Assembly (NCBI RefSeq): GCF_006542765.1
Contig: NZ_SKCD01000032.1
Coordinates: 1 to 56,701 of the forward strand
Direction: 5' to 3'
Source of the DNA: Paenibacillus luteus
GTDB lineage: Bacteria; Bacillota; Bacilli; Paenibacillales; Paenibacillaceae
DNA length: 56,701 nucleotides
Made by a program: the position numbers and the translations under genes. The notes beneath the pieces are model-generated. The model had not been told where the DNA came from. It did not search any database and saw nothing but the letters and a program-made list of their open reading frames with translations. Shown in pieces: positions 15,211-24,408 of this stretch (position 1 is the stretch's first letter; the number at the start of each line of letters is the position of its first letter).

Positions 15211-17097
15211 CTATGGTGCGCGCTTAGGCAGCAATCGGACATAATCATCGGAGAGCTTCATAAGCTCCAATATATAATCGTAATCGTCGCGGTACTTGCT
15301 AAAGTCGGCGACAGGCTCTTTGGTTCTTATATCGATCGCTGTGCCATCCTCGAAACCTTTGCCCGGCACGAACAAAATCTCATTATTGAAAAAAGAGCCT
15401 GTCGGCAAATAGTAGCGCATGCCTACAACATTTTGGGTTGTATTGAGCAAGTCATGGCCAAATGCGGTATACCCCAGCTCCTGCAAGGGCAAGCCTAACA
15501 AGTTGGAGATTGTAGGCATAATATCCACTTGACCTCCTACCTGCTCCATTGTCTTTCCATCTGCGCCCGGCACGTGAACAAACAAAGGAATATTGAAGCG
15601 GCTGATCTCCCCATCGTAGTTGATGCCAAGCTGCTCACTGACCCATGCAGGTTCATTGTCTTTGGCCTGCAAACCGGAGTGATCGCCGTATGCAACCAGC
15701 ACCGTGTTCTCCCAAAGTCCGCTTGCTTTCAACCCCTCAATCAGGGTGCCAAGCGCATAATCCGTATAATTAATGGCTGTTAAATAATCACCAAGCTGCG
15801 TGCCTTGAAGATGGTCTGGCATCTCAATCCGCTGACGCTCACTTGGCACCTTAAACGGATGATGGCTTGAGGTCGTTACGAACTGTGCGTAGAACGGCTG
15901 GCTTTCCTTATTCAGCTTCTGCAGCTTCTCAAGCCCCACCTTATAAAGCTCCTCGTCGGAAGCTCCAAAGGAATTGAAGTGATCATTTTTGAAGGCAGGT
16001 TTGTCATAGTATGCCGTGAATCCCAGTGCAGGATACATCCGGTTGCGATCCCAAAACGTAACATCATTAATATGAAACGTGTTCGAGACGTATCCGCTAT
16101 CCCCCAACAACCGTGGTAGGCTTGGCAAAACTCTGTCGCCATAGCCCGTAGACATCGCGATCGCACCTGTCGGGTAAATCGAGGTGTTGGACATAAATTC
16201 CGCATCCGAAGTGTTGCCTTGTCCGATTTGCTGAAAGAAATGGGGAAAGTAAAAGCTTTCCTTAGCCAGCTGATTAAGCACCGGAGTAACTTCCTTGCCA
16301 TCAACCGACAGATTGATTGCAAAGTTTTGAAACGCCTCCATTTGGACAACGATCACATTTTTCCCTCTGGCAAAACCGAAGTAATTAGGCGTCCCCGCAG
16401 CTACCGCAGCGCCAGCTTGATCGAAATGCGAAATTTGAAGAGCATCCGCGCTTGCGGCTGTCTCTTCAACACTGCCATTTTTAATCGCGTTTTGTTCTTG
16501 ATTTGCCTTAATGGCAGCTGCAACCTGATAGTCCAGAAAGCCCAAGCTCTCCGCCTGTACGATTTCATTGGGGATACCACTGGCTGACCAGATATATACA
16601 CTAGACACCGCAACGCACAGCATCGCTGCGATCCCAGTAAACAAAGGTCTGGCAACACGACGTCGTCCCTCGCTGCGTATGCCTTGAACGCGTTTCGCAA
16701 TATATAGCAATGCAAGTATAATAACGTCGAGAAAAAATAAATAATAAGACGCTTGAATAATCGAGCCTACGCTCGTCCGGATCTGCAGAACCTGATCCAG
16801 CCCGTGCAAAGCTGTATACGTAGGCACTGTGCCATAATAGCTAAAATAAACAGTGGATGCGAACAATAGCAGAGAAAGAACTATATTTAAAATCCCAAAT
16901 ACCGGACCTCTCCATTTGGCTGAGGTTGCCAGTTCAATCGCTAGAAGTAGGACCAATACAGCAGCCGTATCCGCCAGAAGACGATCAAACGCAATGCTAT
17001 GGAACACGAAATAGCGAAACAGTCCCATTTTTAGCAGCATGACTATAAAAAACATTAAAAAAGTAGATCTATCGTAACGCGTGGATATAAGCCTCAA
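15211..17097 (-). CDS. LTA synthase family protein (sulfatase-fold phosphoglycerol transferase)
   Basis: A polytopic membrane enzyme of 628 residues. About five transmembrane helices fill residues 12-170, followed by an extracellular sulfatase-fold domain. The metal ligand Glu is in 'IVVQMEAFQNF' (about 254) and the nucleophile Thr in 'IGQGNTSDAEFMSNTS' (about 296), close to E255/T300 of staphylococcal LtaS. Later landmarks are 'FHINDVTFWDRNRMYPALGF', 'TSSHHPF' and 'YGDHSGL'. It likely polymerises or primes glycerol-phosphate on lipid anchors; synthase and primase cannot be told apart here. The TTG start at 17097 was chosen because AAGGAG lies 8 nt before it; the GTG at 17106 touches that site. 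Confidence 0.9.
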   Translation of the reverse strand: MRLISTRYDRSTFLMFFIVMLLKMGLFRYFVFHSIAFDRLLADTAAVLVLLLAIELATSAKWRGPVFGILNIVLSLLLFASTVYFSYYGTVPTYTALHGLDQVLQIRTSVGSIIQASYYLFFLDVIILALLYIAKRVQGIRSEGRRRVARPLFTGIAAMLCVAVSSVYIWSASGIPNEIVQAESLGFLDYQVAAAIKANQEQNAIKNGSVEETAASADALQISHFDQAGAAVAAGTPNYFGFARGKNVIVVQMEAFQNFAINLSVDGKEVTPVLNQLAKESFYFPHFFQQIGQGNTSDAEFMSNTSIYPTGAIAMSTGYGDRVLPSLPRLLGDSGYVSNTFHINDVTFWDRNRMYPALGFTAYYDKPAFKNDHFNSFGASDEELYKVGLEKLQKLNKESQPFYAQFVTTSSHHPFKVPSERQRIEMPDHLQGTQLGDYLTAINYTDYALGTLIEGLKASGLWENTVLVAYGDHSGLQAKDNEPAWVSEQLGINYDGEISRFNIPLFVHVPGADGKTMEQVGGQVDIMPTISNLLGLPLQELGYTAFGHDLLNTTQNVVGMRYYLPTGSFFNNEILFVPGKGFEDGTAIDIRTKEPVADFSKYRDDYDYILELMKLSDDYVRLLPKRAP

Positions 17098-17130
17098 GAC
17101 CTTCACTCCTTAAGCATAAACGCTTGCTCC

Positions 17131-17160
17131 AAATAAAAATAAACCGTCTTGGTTGACGGC
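17131..17160 (-). terminator. Terminator of the RidA-family gene
   Basis: GCCGTC-AACCAA-GACGGT on the minus strand is followed by TTATTTTTATTT. Confidence 0.7.
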
Positions 17161-17252
17161 TCATCTATTCATTTATGTTAAGGGAATGTGAAGGTAATTG
17201 CAACGGCTAATAAATACTAATGCGGGTAACGGGACCGTCTGAGATAAGGAGA

Positions 17253-17723
17253 CTAACGATTCAGCTCCACCTCAAAGATCGAATCGATGATGACCGGCAA
17301 TTGATCCCGCAGTGAATTCGCCCCAAAGACCGAACGGGCATGCATGCCCCTCTCACCGAATACTTCCACCATCAAATCCGAAAAACCGTTAAGAACCTTA
17401 TGATGCTCTTCAAAGCTTGGAACGGCATGAACGAATCCTTGAGCTTTCACCACTTGTCGCACAAGACCCAAATCACCCAGCGCCTGCTTCAATACAGCGA
17501 GCACTTCTATCCCCACCTGCCTCGCAAACTGGTAACCTTCCTCTGTAGAAAAATCGTGTCCAAGCTTTCCTTTTATTGGAGCGGATGGACCTTTTCCCGA
17601 CAAAAATAACAGGCCATTCGTATAGACATAATTCACGTATTTCGCTGCCGGTTCACTCGCTAGTGGGAGGATAATACCTAATGCTGTTATTCGTTGTTCA
17701 ATTGTACCTTCGGATGCAGGCAT
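17253..17723 (-). CDS. RidA (YjgF/YER057c/UK114) family protein
   Basis: A soluble protein of 156 residues, longer than classical RidA (about 130), matching the longer YjgF-like subgroup with an N-terminal 'IEQRITALGIILP' extension. Family landmarks are 'VNYVYTNGLLFLSGKGPS', 'GYQFARQVGIEVLAVLKQALGDL' and 'ARSVFGANSLRDQLPVIIDSIFEV'. In canonical RidA the catalytic Arg is in a 'P.R..V....LP....VEI' block; here the matching Arg is in 'HARSVFGANSL', which may keep imine/enamine deaminase activity but is not certain. GAAGGGG lies 4-5 nt before the ATG. It is a single gene. Confidence 0.88.
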   Translation of the reverse strand: MPASEGTIEQRITALGIILPLASEPAAKYVNYVYTNGLLFLSGKGPSAPIKGKLGHDFSTEEGYQFARQVGIEVLAVLKQALGDLGLVRQVVKAQGFVHAVPSFEEHHKVLNGFSDLMVEVFGERGMHARSVFGANSLRDQLPVIIDSIFEVELNR

Positions 17724-17877
17724 GATACCCCTTCTTTCTATTATTAGACTAGCTGAATGCTGCTGTGTATGACAAAGCTTACCTCATCATTGACCTCTTC
17801 ATAAGGATCAGAAAAATAATAAAATTAAGGGTCAGATTATTAAAAGAATACAATGCAGATTATTTTTATTTTGACTT

Positions 17878-19060
17878 GAAAAAGCCCCCATCGCCTGCTG
17901 ATTGCAGGGAATGAGGGCTTCCATAGATTAAACTATTAGTAACTCAATAGATACTCTACTCAACCAGCAGCGTATAAATCGCTTTGGCGCTTTCCGCGCG
18001 CGTCAATTTTGCTTTTGGAGCAAACTGATTGTCGTCACGGCCTTGAACAAAACCAGCTTCATAAGCAGCATCGATATAGGCAAGTGCCCAAGCCGATGCT
18101 TGACCGCGATCAGCAAATTCCGATATTTTGGCCGCTGCCAGCTTCTTGCCTGTCTTCAGCTCATAAGCACGAACCAGCAGTGCGGACATTTCTTCTCTCG
18201 TAATCTTCGCGTTCGGAGAGAATGTGGTGGATGAGGTCCCTTGTACAATACCCGCTTGGCTTGCCGCAGCGACTGCCTCTGCGTACCAAGCGCCGCTATT
18301 AACGTCCGTAAAGCTTGCTGTCCCGCTCGCTTTTAGACCAAGCGCTCTTGTCAGCATCGCTGCAAATTCAGCCCGCGTCACATCCGCTTGCGGCGCGAAG
18401 CTCGTTTCGCTTACGCCTTGGATCACGTGCTTGGCTGACAAGGCTTTAATGATATCCGAAGCCCAGAAACCTGCGGCTACGTCTGTAAAGGTTTTGTTAT
18501 ACTCCAAAACCGCATATTTGCTGAAGTGTGAAATCTCAACTTGGATTTCTCCTCCAACCGTTTTGCCGCTTACGAATTCAAGCTTGCCGCTATCCGAAAT
18601 ATAATAGACGCCAACAAGCGCTTGGTTTGCCTTTTCATTCACTTTAAGGCTGATCGTAATCGGTTCCTCGAACTGCGACAACGTCGTTACTTTACCGTCC
18701 TTGCCAACCACCGACAAGGAGAAATCATAAATCTCGCCGGCAGCTGTTACTGCTGCCAAGCTTTGTGCGCTAGCTTTGCTTAACAGATCGGTTGCCGCAG
18801 CTCCCGACACGGTTTTGAAATCAAAGACGATCTGTGCCCCTTCGAGCTGATCGGCTGGCAGTAGCTGCTGCAGCTTCGCCAGCACCTTCGAAGGAATATC
18901 CACCGTCAGGCTCTCGCTATCTAGTCGGAGCTTGCTGTCTCCAACGGCTTCCGCCGCTTTGACTGGCAGTACTACCTGAGGCTTGTCCTTCGAGATCGCA
19001 ACGTTCACGATGCCGTCCTTTGCATTTTTCAAGCTGTCCAACTCGACAATTTGCTTGCCC
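17878..19060. repeat. Tandem repeat unit, copy 1 (C-terminal half of SLH gene plus terminator)
   Basis: This block and 20237-21419 are about 98% identical, offset by 2359 bp. They include the shared terminator, the 3' untranslated bases and the codons for the last about 385 residues. The identity drops sharply on both sides. Confidence 0.9.
17879..17920 (-). terminator. Terminator of the downstream SLH gene
   Basis: On the minus strand AGCCCTCAT...ATGGGGGCT encloses an inner CCCTGC/GCAGG arm and is followed by TTTTTC. An identical copy lies at 20238-20279. Confidence 0.8.
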
Positions 19061-20067
19061 TCATCAGCTACAGGCGTGACCACAACGCCACCTCCACCAC
19101 TACCAGGTCCCGGGTTATTAGTTGTGGTTTCGCTAGCGATAGAGATATTGTTAAATTTCGAAAGATTAATACTACTGAAATAATAAATATCTTTCCCTGT
19201 TTGCCAATCCTTATAGCTTGAATAATAACCATATCTTAAACTTGCATTGTAATTATTTCCTGCTTTAGGAAGCTTGATTTCATCACCGCCGCTTGTAGAC
19301 GATAATCTCACTTCATACGTATGGCCTTTAATGAGTGGTTCTTTAAATTGTAAAATAAAAGAATAGTCTTGATAAATATATTTTTCCTGTTCGTGGTTGT
19401 ACCATGAGGATGGAAATGCTTCCGTAGCGTACACGCTTTGACTCACCGTAGCATCAGTCAATTCAAAATCCGATCCTACAGCAGCTGCGGAATTAAAAAT
19501 TGCATTGCCGCCATTCCCATATTCTATAGGCAATTCAATTTCAATGGCATCATGGCCAGATTCTTCAGGCACAAAAGAGAGGAGCTTATCTCCGTTCCCA
19601 AGGTAAGTATTTTCTTTGTGCTGAGAGTAAAACTCCAACCCTTTCATACGATAAACATCTAGCGGCACGGAGTCTCCTGGGTTAGAGTAAAATCCATTTT
19701 CACCTCTCGGAAGAATATAAATTTTATTATCTTTTCCTTCCGTCACCTTGATTTCCTTTGTTGTATCAGCAATTGAAATTTCAGAGTAATCCACCCATTT
19801 ATACGGCACGTTATTATCATCATAGTCTGTTACCGAATAAGGAGAAACTGCACCGTTCAAAACTTCAACCGTTCCATCTTCATCAATTCGTTCAATCTTT
19901 ACATTATCATAATCTGCGGTATAAATTCCTCCTGCTAACGTTCCTCTTTCTGCGTTGTAATAAAATGTGATGTAGGCAGCCGCATGAGATAGCACCGGCA
20001 TAAGCATAGACAATAACATCATGGCAACGATTGAAGCACTAAACTTCTTACGGAATTGCACGTTCAT
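17956..20067 (-). CDS. Secreted SLH-domain protein, tandem paralogue 1
   Basis: A 703-residue surface protein of unknown function. A signal peptide (KKFSASIVAMMLLSMLMPVLSHA) is followed by a unique beta-rich region of about 300 residues, a Pro-Gly linker (NPGPGSGGGG), a region of about 200 residues conserved with its neighbour ('VPVKAAEAVGDSKLRLDSESL'-type, resembling domains often placed before SLH repeats), and three SLH repeats ('FTDVAAGFWASDIIKALSA', 'FTDVNSGAWYAEAVAAASQ', 'FADRGQASAWALAYIDAAY'). The SLH repeats should anchor it to wall polymer. GGGG precedes the ATG at 20067. It has its own promoter region and terminator, so it need not depend on paralogue 2. Confidence 0.88.
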   Translation of the reverse strand: MNVQFRKKFSASIVAMMLLSMLMPVLSHAAAYITFYYNAERGTLAGGIYTADYDNVKIERIDEDGTVEVLNGAVSPYSVTDYDDNNVPYKWVDYSEISIADTTKEIKVTEGKDNKIYILPRGENGFYSNPGDSVPLDVYRMKGLEFYSQHKENTYLGNGDKLLSFVPEESGHDAIEIELPIEYGNGGNAIFNSAAAVGSDFELTDATVSQSVYATEAFPSSWYNHEQEKYIYQDYSFILQFKEPLIKGHTYEVRLSSTSGGDEIKLPKAGNNYNASLRYGYYSSYKDWQTGKDIYYFSSINLSKFNNISIASETTTNNPGPGSGGGGVVVTPVADEGKQIVELDSLKNAKDGIVNVAISKDKPQVVLPVKAAEAVGDSKLRLDSESLTVDIPSKVLAKLQQLLPADQLEGAQIVFDFKTVSGAAATDLLSKASAQSLAAVTAAGEIYDFSLSVVGKDGKVTTLSQFEEPITISLKVNEKANQALVGVYYISDSGKLEFVSGKTVGGEIQVEISHFSKYAVLEYNKTFTDVAAGFWASDIIKALSAKHVIQGVSETSFAPQADVTRAEFAAMLTRALGLKASGTASFTDVNSGAWYAEAVAAASQAGIVQGTSSTTFSPNAKITREEMSALLVRAYELKTGKKLAAAKISEFADRGQASAWALAYIDAAYEAGFVQGRDDNQFAPKAKLTRAESAKAIYTLLVE

Positions 20068-20095
20068 AGAGTGTCCCCTTATTTTCAATTTTTTA

Positions 20096-20160
20096 ACATA
20101 ACTATTCTAGTCTAGCAAACCGATCTGTCGAAATCTAGGACGTAATGCACAAAATTATTG
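20096..20160 (-). promoter_or_regulatory. Upstream region of SLH paralogue 1 with element shared with paralogue 2
   Basis: On the minus strand TCGACA and TAGAAT are 16 bp apart, a likely sigma-A promoter. Blocks ATTTTGTG, GTCCTA, ATTTCG and TTTGCTAGA occur in the same order before paralogue 2 (about 22480-22545), although the coding N-termini have diverged. Confidence 0.5.
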
Positions 20161-20236
20161 AATTTCTACTTACTTATATGTAAATCAATAGCGTAAAACA
20201 GTTATTTTGTATGAGATACTCCCAAGCTAGTCATTA

Positions 20237-21419
20237 GAAAAAGCCCCCATCGCCTGCTGATTGCAGGGAATGAGGGCTTCCATAGATTAAACTATTAGTA
20301 ACTCAATAGATACTCTACTCAACCAGCAGCGTATAAATCGCTTTGGCGCTTTCCGCGCGCGTCAATTTTGCTTTTGGAGCAAACTGATTGTCGTCACGGC
20401 CTTGAACAAAACCAGCTTCATAAGCAGCATCGATATAGGCAAGTGCCCAAGCCGATGCTTGACCGCGATCAGCAAATTCCGATGTTTTGGCCGCTGCCAG
20501 CTTCTTGCCTGTCTTCAGCTCATAAGCACGAACCAGCAGTGCGGACATTTCTTCTCTCGTAATCTTCGCGTTCGGAGAGAACGTGGTGGATGAGGTCCCT
20601 TGTACAATACCCGCTTGGCTTGCGGCAGCGACTGCCTCTGCGTACCAAGCAGCACTGCTTACGTCCGTAAAGCTTGCTGCTCCGCTCGCTTTAAGTCCAA
20701 GCGCTCTTGTCAGCATTGCTGCAAATTCAGCCCGCGTCACATCCGCTTGCGGCGCGAAGCTCGTTTCGCTTACGCCTTGGATCACATGCTTGGCTGACAA
20801 GGCTTTAATGATATCCGAAGCCCAGAAACCTGCGGCTACGTCTGTAAAGGTTTTGTTATACTCCAAAACCGCATATTTGCTGAAGTGTGAAATCTCAACT
20901 TGGATTTCTCCACCAACCGTTTTGCCGCTTACGAATTCAAGCTTGCCGCTATCCGAAATATAATAGACGCCAACAAGCGCTTGGTTTGCCTTTTCATTCA
21001 CTTTAAGGCTGATCGTAATCGGTTCCTCGAACTGCGACAACGTCGTTACTTTGCCGTCCTTGCCAACAACCGATAAGGAGAAATCATAAATCTCGCCGGC
21101 AGCTTTTACTGCTGCCAAGCTTTGTGCGCTAGCTTTGCTTAACAGCTCGGTTGCCGAAGCTCCCGATACGGTTTTGAAATCAAAGACGATCTGTGCCCCT
21201 TCGAGCTGATCGGCTGGCAGTAGCTGCTGCAGCTTCGCCAGCACCTTCGAAGGAATATCCACCGTCAGGCTCTCGCTATCTAGTCGGAGCTTGCTGTCTC
21301 CAACGGCTTCCGCCGCTTTGACTGGCAGTACTACCTGAGGCTTGTCCTTCGAGATCGCAACGTTCACGATGCCGTCCTTTGCATTTTTCAAGCTGTCCAA
21401 CTCGACAATTTGCTTGCCC
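20237..21419. repeat. Tandem repeat unit, copy 2
   Basis: This is the second copy of the about 1.18-kb block described at 17878-19060. I count roughly 20-25 base differences, several of them silent. Confidence 0.9.
20238..20279 (-). terminator. Terminator of SLH paralogue 2
   Basis: Identical in sequence to the hairpin at 17879-17920, again with TTTTTC after the stem. Confidence 0.8.
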
Positions 21420-22450
21420 GCTTCAGGCTCAGGTGTGACCACGACGCCACCGCCGCCTCCACCACCAGGTCCCGGACTGCCGGGTCCCGGATCAGTAGTA
21501 GTGGCTTCGGTAGCGATGGAGATATTGTTAAATTTCACATAATTATAACTGTCTATGTAATAAACAAATTCTCCTGTCAGGTGATCTCTAAAAGTAATGA
21601 AATCGCCATAGATGACTGAGGCTTCATAGTCGCCTTTGGCCCCCGGAAGCTTAATTTCATTGCCTCCGCTCGATTCGGATAGTTTAAGCTCATAGGTATG
21701 CCCTTTGAGGAGAGGCTGAGCAAATTTTAAAATAAGCGATTTATTGCTGTAAACAAAGTTTTGCTGTCCATCCGCGAAAGCATTTCCAGCATGAATACCG
21801 GAAACATTCACGTTTTGGTTAACACTAATGTCCGTCAAGGCAAAATCGGATGCAACCGTAGCCTCTGGAACGAAGGTTGCCGACTGCCCGTTAGAGCGGG
21901 ATTCCGGTAATGAAATTTCGATCGCATAGTGATCCGAAGCTTCCGGAGTAAACGTAACAATCTTATCCCCACTCTTCAGGAATGAATTTTGCTGCTTCCC
22001 TGAGAATAGCTGAGTCCCCTTCATCCGGTATACAAACAGGTTTATACTCTCATCGTCATAAACATAAGAACTGTTTCCGTTTTTATCTAGCTCGAACGTT
22101 TTTTTGTTTGCATTGGTTCCTTCAGTAACTTGAATTTTCTTAGTTGTGTCTTTACTGATCTCCGTTGAAAAATAGACCGATTTATATGCCACGTTATTGT
22201 CGTCAAACAGCACCGGATCTTTGGATGAAGTTTTCCCCTGTAACACTCGGATAGCACCAGACTCATCAAACGTTTGAACGGTCACGTTATTAGGATCAGC
22301 CGTGTAGATCTCACCCGATAACGTCCCCGATTTCTCGTTGTAGTGAAACGAAATGTAAGCGGCCGCATGTGATAGCACGGGCATAAGCATGGACAAAAGC
22401 AGCATGGCAACGATAGATGCACTAAACTTTTTGCTAAATTGCTTGTTCAT
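20315..22450 (-). CDS. Secreted SLH-domain protein, tandem paralogue 2
   Basis: A 711-residue secreted protein with the same layout as paralogue 1: a nearly identical signal peptide, an N-terminal beta-rich region of about 300 residues that is only about half identical, a longer linker (PGPGSPGPGGGGGGG) and an almost unchanged C-terminal part with three SLH repeats. From 'GKQIVELDSLKN' to the end I see only about eight amino-acid changes between the two. The diverged N-terminal parts presumably carry the specific functions; no known domain is recognised there. GGAG lies 7 nt before the ATG. It stands 91 bp behind the O-antigen-ligase-type gene. Confidence 0.88.
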   Translation of the reverse strand: MNKQFSKKFSASIVAMLLLSMLMPVLSHAAAYISFHYNEKSGTLSGEIYTADPNNVTVQTFDESGAIRVLQGKTSSKDPVLFDDNNVAYKSVYFSTEISKDTTKKIQVTEGTNANKKTFELDKNGNSSYVYDDESINLFVYRMKGTQLFSGKQQNSFLKSGDKIVTFTPEASDHYAIEISLPESRSNGQSATFVPEATVASDFALTDISVNQNVNVSGIHAGNAFADGQQNFVYSNKSLILKFAQPLLKGHTYELKLSESSGGNEIKLPGAKGDYEASVIYGDFITFRDHLTGEFVYYIDSYNYVKFNNISIATEATTTDPGPGSPGPGGGGGGGVVVTPEPEAGKQIVELDSLKNAKDGIVNVAISKDKPQVVLPVKAAEAVGDSKLRLDSESLTVDIPSKVLAKLQQLLPADQLEGAQIVFDFKTVSGASATELLSKASAQSLAAVKAAGEIYDFSLSVVGKDGKVTTLSQFEEPITISLKVNEKANQALVGVYYISDSGKLEFVSGKTVGGEIQVEISHFSKYAVLEYNKTFTDVAAGFWASDIIKALSAKHVIQGVSETSFAPQADVTRAEFAAMLTRALGLKASGAASFTDVSSAAWYAEAVAAASQAGIVQGTSSTTFSPNAKITREEMSALLVRAYELKTGKKLAAAKTSEFADRGQASAWALAYIDAAYEAGFVQGRDDNQFAPKAKLTRAESAKAIYTLLVE

Positions 22451-22541
22451 TCATTAGCTCCTTATTATTGACTTTTTTACATAACCTCTCTATTCTAGCA
22501 AAGTTGTTTACCGAAATATAGGACAATTTACACAAAATTAT

Positions 22542-24029
22542 TTATTTTTCGCTCTCGTATATGTCATTCAATAGGTTAATATAGAGCTTCTGCTGCGGTA
22601 CTTTCAGCCTAGCTTTCAATAATTCCTGCTCAGCAAGCTCATAATAAACAGATTGTTTGGTCTCATTTCCCATTCTTACATATACTTTGGCAGTTTCGTA
22701 AAGAATAGAGCTTGACCAAGGGATCGCTCGTTCGGCCTGTTTCAGCTTCTCCTGTGCTTGCTCCAGATTTCCTGCCCTTGCTGCCCTCACGCCTTGTTCT
22801 TTCCATTGATATCCCGTTCCTATCCAGGTTGATAAACCTGCGATCATGACAAGTATAAGTAATGCAGCCAACTGCTTCATGCTTTGAACATCCAGAATTT
22901 TAAACGATTGCGGCATAAGGAGCATAAAGAAAATCAATGATCCGAACATTAAAGGAAATGTCAGGTCGAAATCAAACCCCGCATGCAGCAGCATTACTGG
23001 GACTATAATCAATAATCCTCGAACACGTAAGCTATTCTCGTTATCGCTGGCTTTCCATGCCTTAATCGTCACCTTAAAGAATAGAAACAACAGTGCCAAC
23101 CAGCTTACCCCCCCGATTAATCCAGTATCAAGAAACACTTGGGCAAAATGATTGTGAATGTATTTTACATAATACGCTTGTGACTGGTACTCATATTGAA
23201 GGACCGTCCAGCCTCCGCCGCCGGTACCTAACCACATATGATCGAAAAACATTTTAATACTGTCTTGCCAATAGACAAGTCTGATTTGAAATTCGGAGGT
23301 ATTCGCCTGAATGCTAGCTACCCGGTTCACAAAAAATAGCATATCCTGCTTAATAAGCATGGCTATCATTAACCCCGCAAGATGACTCATTGCAAGAAAC
23401 CATATCATTTTTTTCGTTCTTAATGATGGGAGCATAACAATAATGATCACAACGGCAGCAAACCACAAAATCCAAACGGATCTGGAGAAGGTCAGCAGCA
23501 ATCCCGCCGCATTGACGGTTAATAAAATCAGTTGGAGCTTTGATTGTTTTTTGGCATATGACAGAATGCTTAGCAGCACACCAACCAACAGAAAAAGCGC
23601 CAGCGTATTCGCATATTCCAGGGTTGATTCCAGCCTACCCTCTCTTTCCATTTGAAAAACAACGCCTATAACGACTAAAAAACTTCCCAACCATGGCCAT
23701 AGGCTAAGTACTTTAGACTGTTTATCCGCTGTCAGCATGGGTATCATTAATGATATAGGAAGCAATCCGGTTACTCGTAATGCTTCAAGGACTGCAGCTT
23801 CCGTATCAATCGCATTTATACACGCTAACCAATAAGAAATGACAAATAGAGCGATTGGAAGATGCAGCCAAGAAACCGCAATCTTCTTCCTCATTAACAA
23901 CGCCGTAAAAAAACTGAGATATAACAGAACATTCATGATAAGAAATACATGCTCGGAAATATACCCCGTAAACAAAGTACCCCCTAAGAAAAACAAAAGC
24001 ATAACCATATATACCAAAGAACTACCCAT
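22542..24029 (-). CDS. O-antigen ligase / polymerase-type membrane protein with C-terminal TPR-like tail
   Basis: A polytopic membrane protein of 495 residues with about ten to twelve hydrophobic helices and the Wzy_C (O-antigen ligase) signature region. In it, 'RLVYWQDSIKMFFDHMWLGTGGGGWTVLQYEYQSQAYYVKYIHNHFAQVFLDTGLIGGVSWLALL' holds the usual W-G-x-G and H-N-x-F/L-x-x-x-x-x-G-L-x-G pattern. The last about 100 residues are soluble and resemble a TPR-type helix pair ('AARAGNLEQAQEKLKQAERAIP'). In Gram-positive bacteria such proteins polymerise or transfer surface glycans. Its place next to two SLH proteins suggests a role in cell-surface or S-layer glycan assembly, which is an inference. GGAG precedes the ATG by about 10 nt. 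Confidence 0.82.
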   Translation of the reverse strand: MGSSLVYMVMLLFFLGGTLFTGYISEHVFLIMNVLLYLSFFTALLMRKKIAVSWLHLPIALFVISYWLACINAIDTEAAVLEALRVTGLLPISLMIPMLTADKQSKVLSLWPWLGSFLVVIGVVFQMEREGRLESTLEYANTLALFLLVGVLLSILSYAKKQSKLQLILLTVNAAGLLLTFSRSVWILWFAAVVIIIVMLPSLRTKKMIWFLAMSHLAGLMIAMLIKQDMLFFVNRVASIQANTSEFQIRLVYWQDSIKMFFDHMWLGTGGGGWTVLQYEYQSQAYYVKYIHNHFAQVFLDTGLIGGVSWLALLFLFFKVTIKAWKASDNENSLRVRGLLIIVPVMLLHAGFDFDLTFPLMFGSLIFFMLLMPQSFKILDVQSMKQLAALLILVMIAGLSTWIGTGYQWKEQGVRAARAGNLEQAQEKLKQAERAIPWSSSILYETAKVYVRMGNETKQSVYYELAEQELLKARLKVPQQKLYINLLNDIYESEK

Positions 24030-24064
24030 AAAATGTTTGCTCCATATCTATATTTTCTTGTTGG

Positions 24065-24316
24065 CTATATGTAGTTCGACATTTTTCTGGTTTCCCCTCT
24101 TCTTCTTGGAAAGGAGTAGATAGGAAATCGAACGACAAAAAAAGCCGGGCTCCATCCTTGGAGCTTCCGGCTACTATTATTTGTCGCCTCAGTCTGAACA
24201 GGCTCGCTGTTCGCAGCTGCAGGGCTATTATCTGTCCCCCCTGCATTACTGCACGCCCCTATCACCATAATCAATGCGAAAGAGAGCAGCATAAGACTCC
24301 ATCTTTGTTTGTTCAA
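24065..24316 (-). pseudogene. Lipoprotein gene remnant running into its own terminator
   Basis: The frame opens with a good AAGGAGGAG site, a TTG start and a lipoprotein signal (LLSFALIMVIGAC-SNAGG). It then continues through a Gly/Asn/Ala-rich stretch of about 25 residues straight into an intrinsic terminator without a stop codon. TAATAGTAG stop codons stand just before the terminator in another frame. This suggests that an internal deletion joined the 5' end of a lipoprotein gene to its 3' end out of frame. Alternatively a tiny lipoprotein is made with tail residues read from the hairpin. The first view is more likely. Confidence 0.55.
24137..24171 (-). terminator. Terminator behind the lipoprotein remnant
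   Basis: GCCGGAAGCTCCA pairs with TGGAGCCCGGC on the minus strand, followed by TTTTTTT. Confidence 0.88.
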
Positions 24317-24408
24317 GGTTCCAACTCCTCCTTAGCTTAGGCTGCTTTGTTCAGCAAATATTTACAGCCTTCACATTTCATACCCCAGCTAAAAGAAGTG
24401 AATCAGCT

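Noticed and set aside
15211..17097. Sulfatase instead of LTA-synthase-type enzyme
   Set aside because: The five N-terminal helices and a Thr nucleophile in GNTSDAE, instead of the C/S-x-P-x-R sulfatase motif, favour the LtaS group.
18224..18604. 126-residue plus-strand frame, repeated at 20583-20963
   Set aside because: It is antisense to the SLH repeats and exists twice only because the coding block is duplicated. No ribosome site or family resemblance was seen.
17878..21419. Duplicated 1.18-kb block as a possible transposon
   Set aside because: It has no terminal inverted repeats, no transposase and no target duplication. It is the shared half of two tandem genes.
24022..24246. 74-residue minus-strand frame before the O-antigen-ligase-type gene
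   Set aside because: It overlaps the terminator and the lipoprotein remnant, has no ribosome site and no plausible protein pattern.
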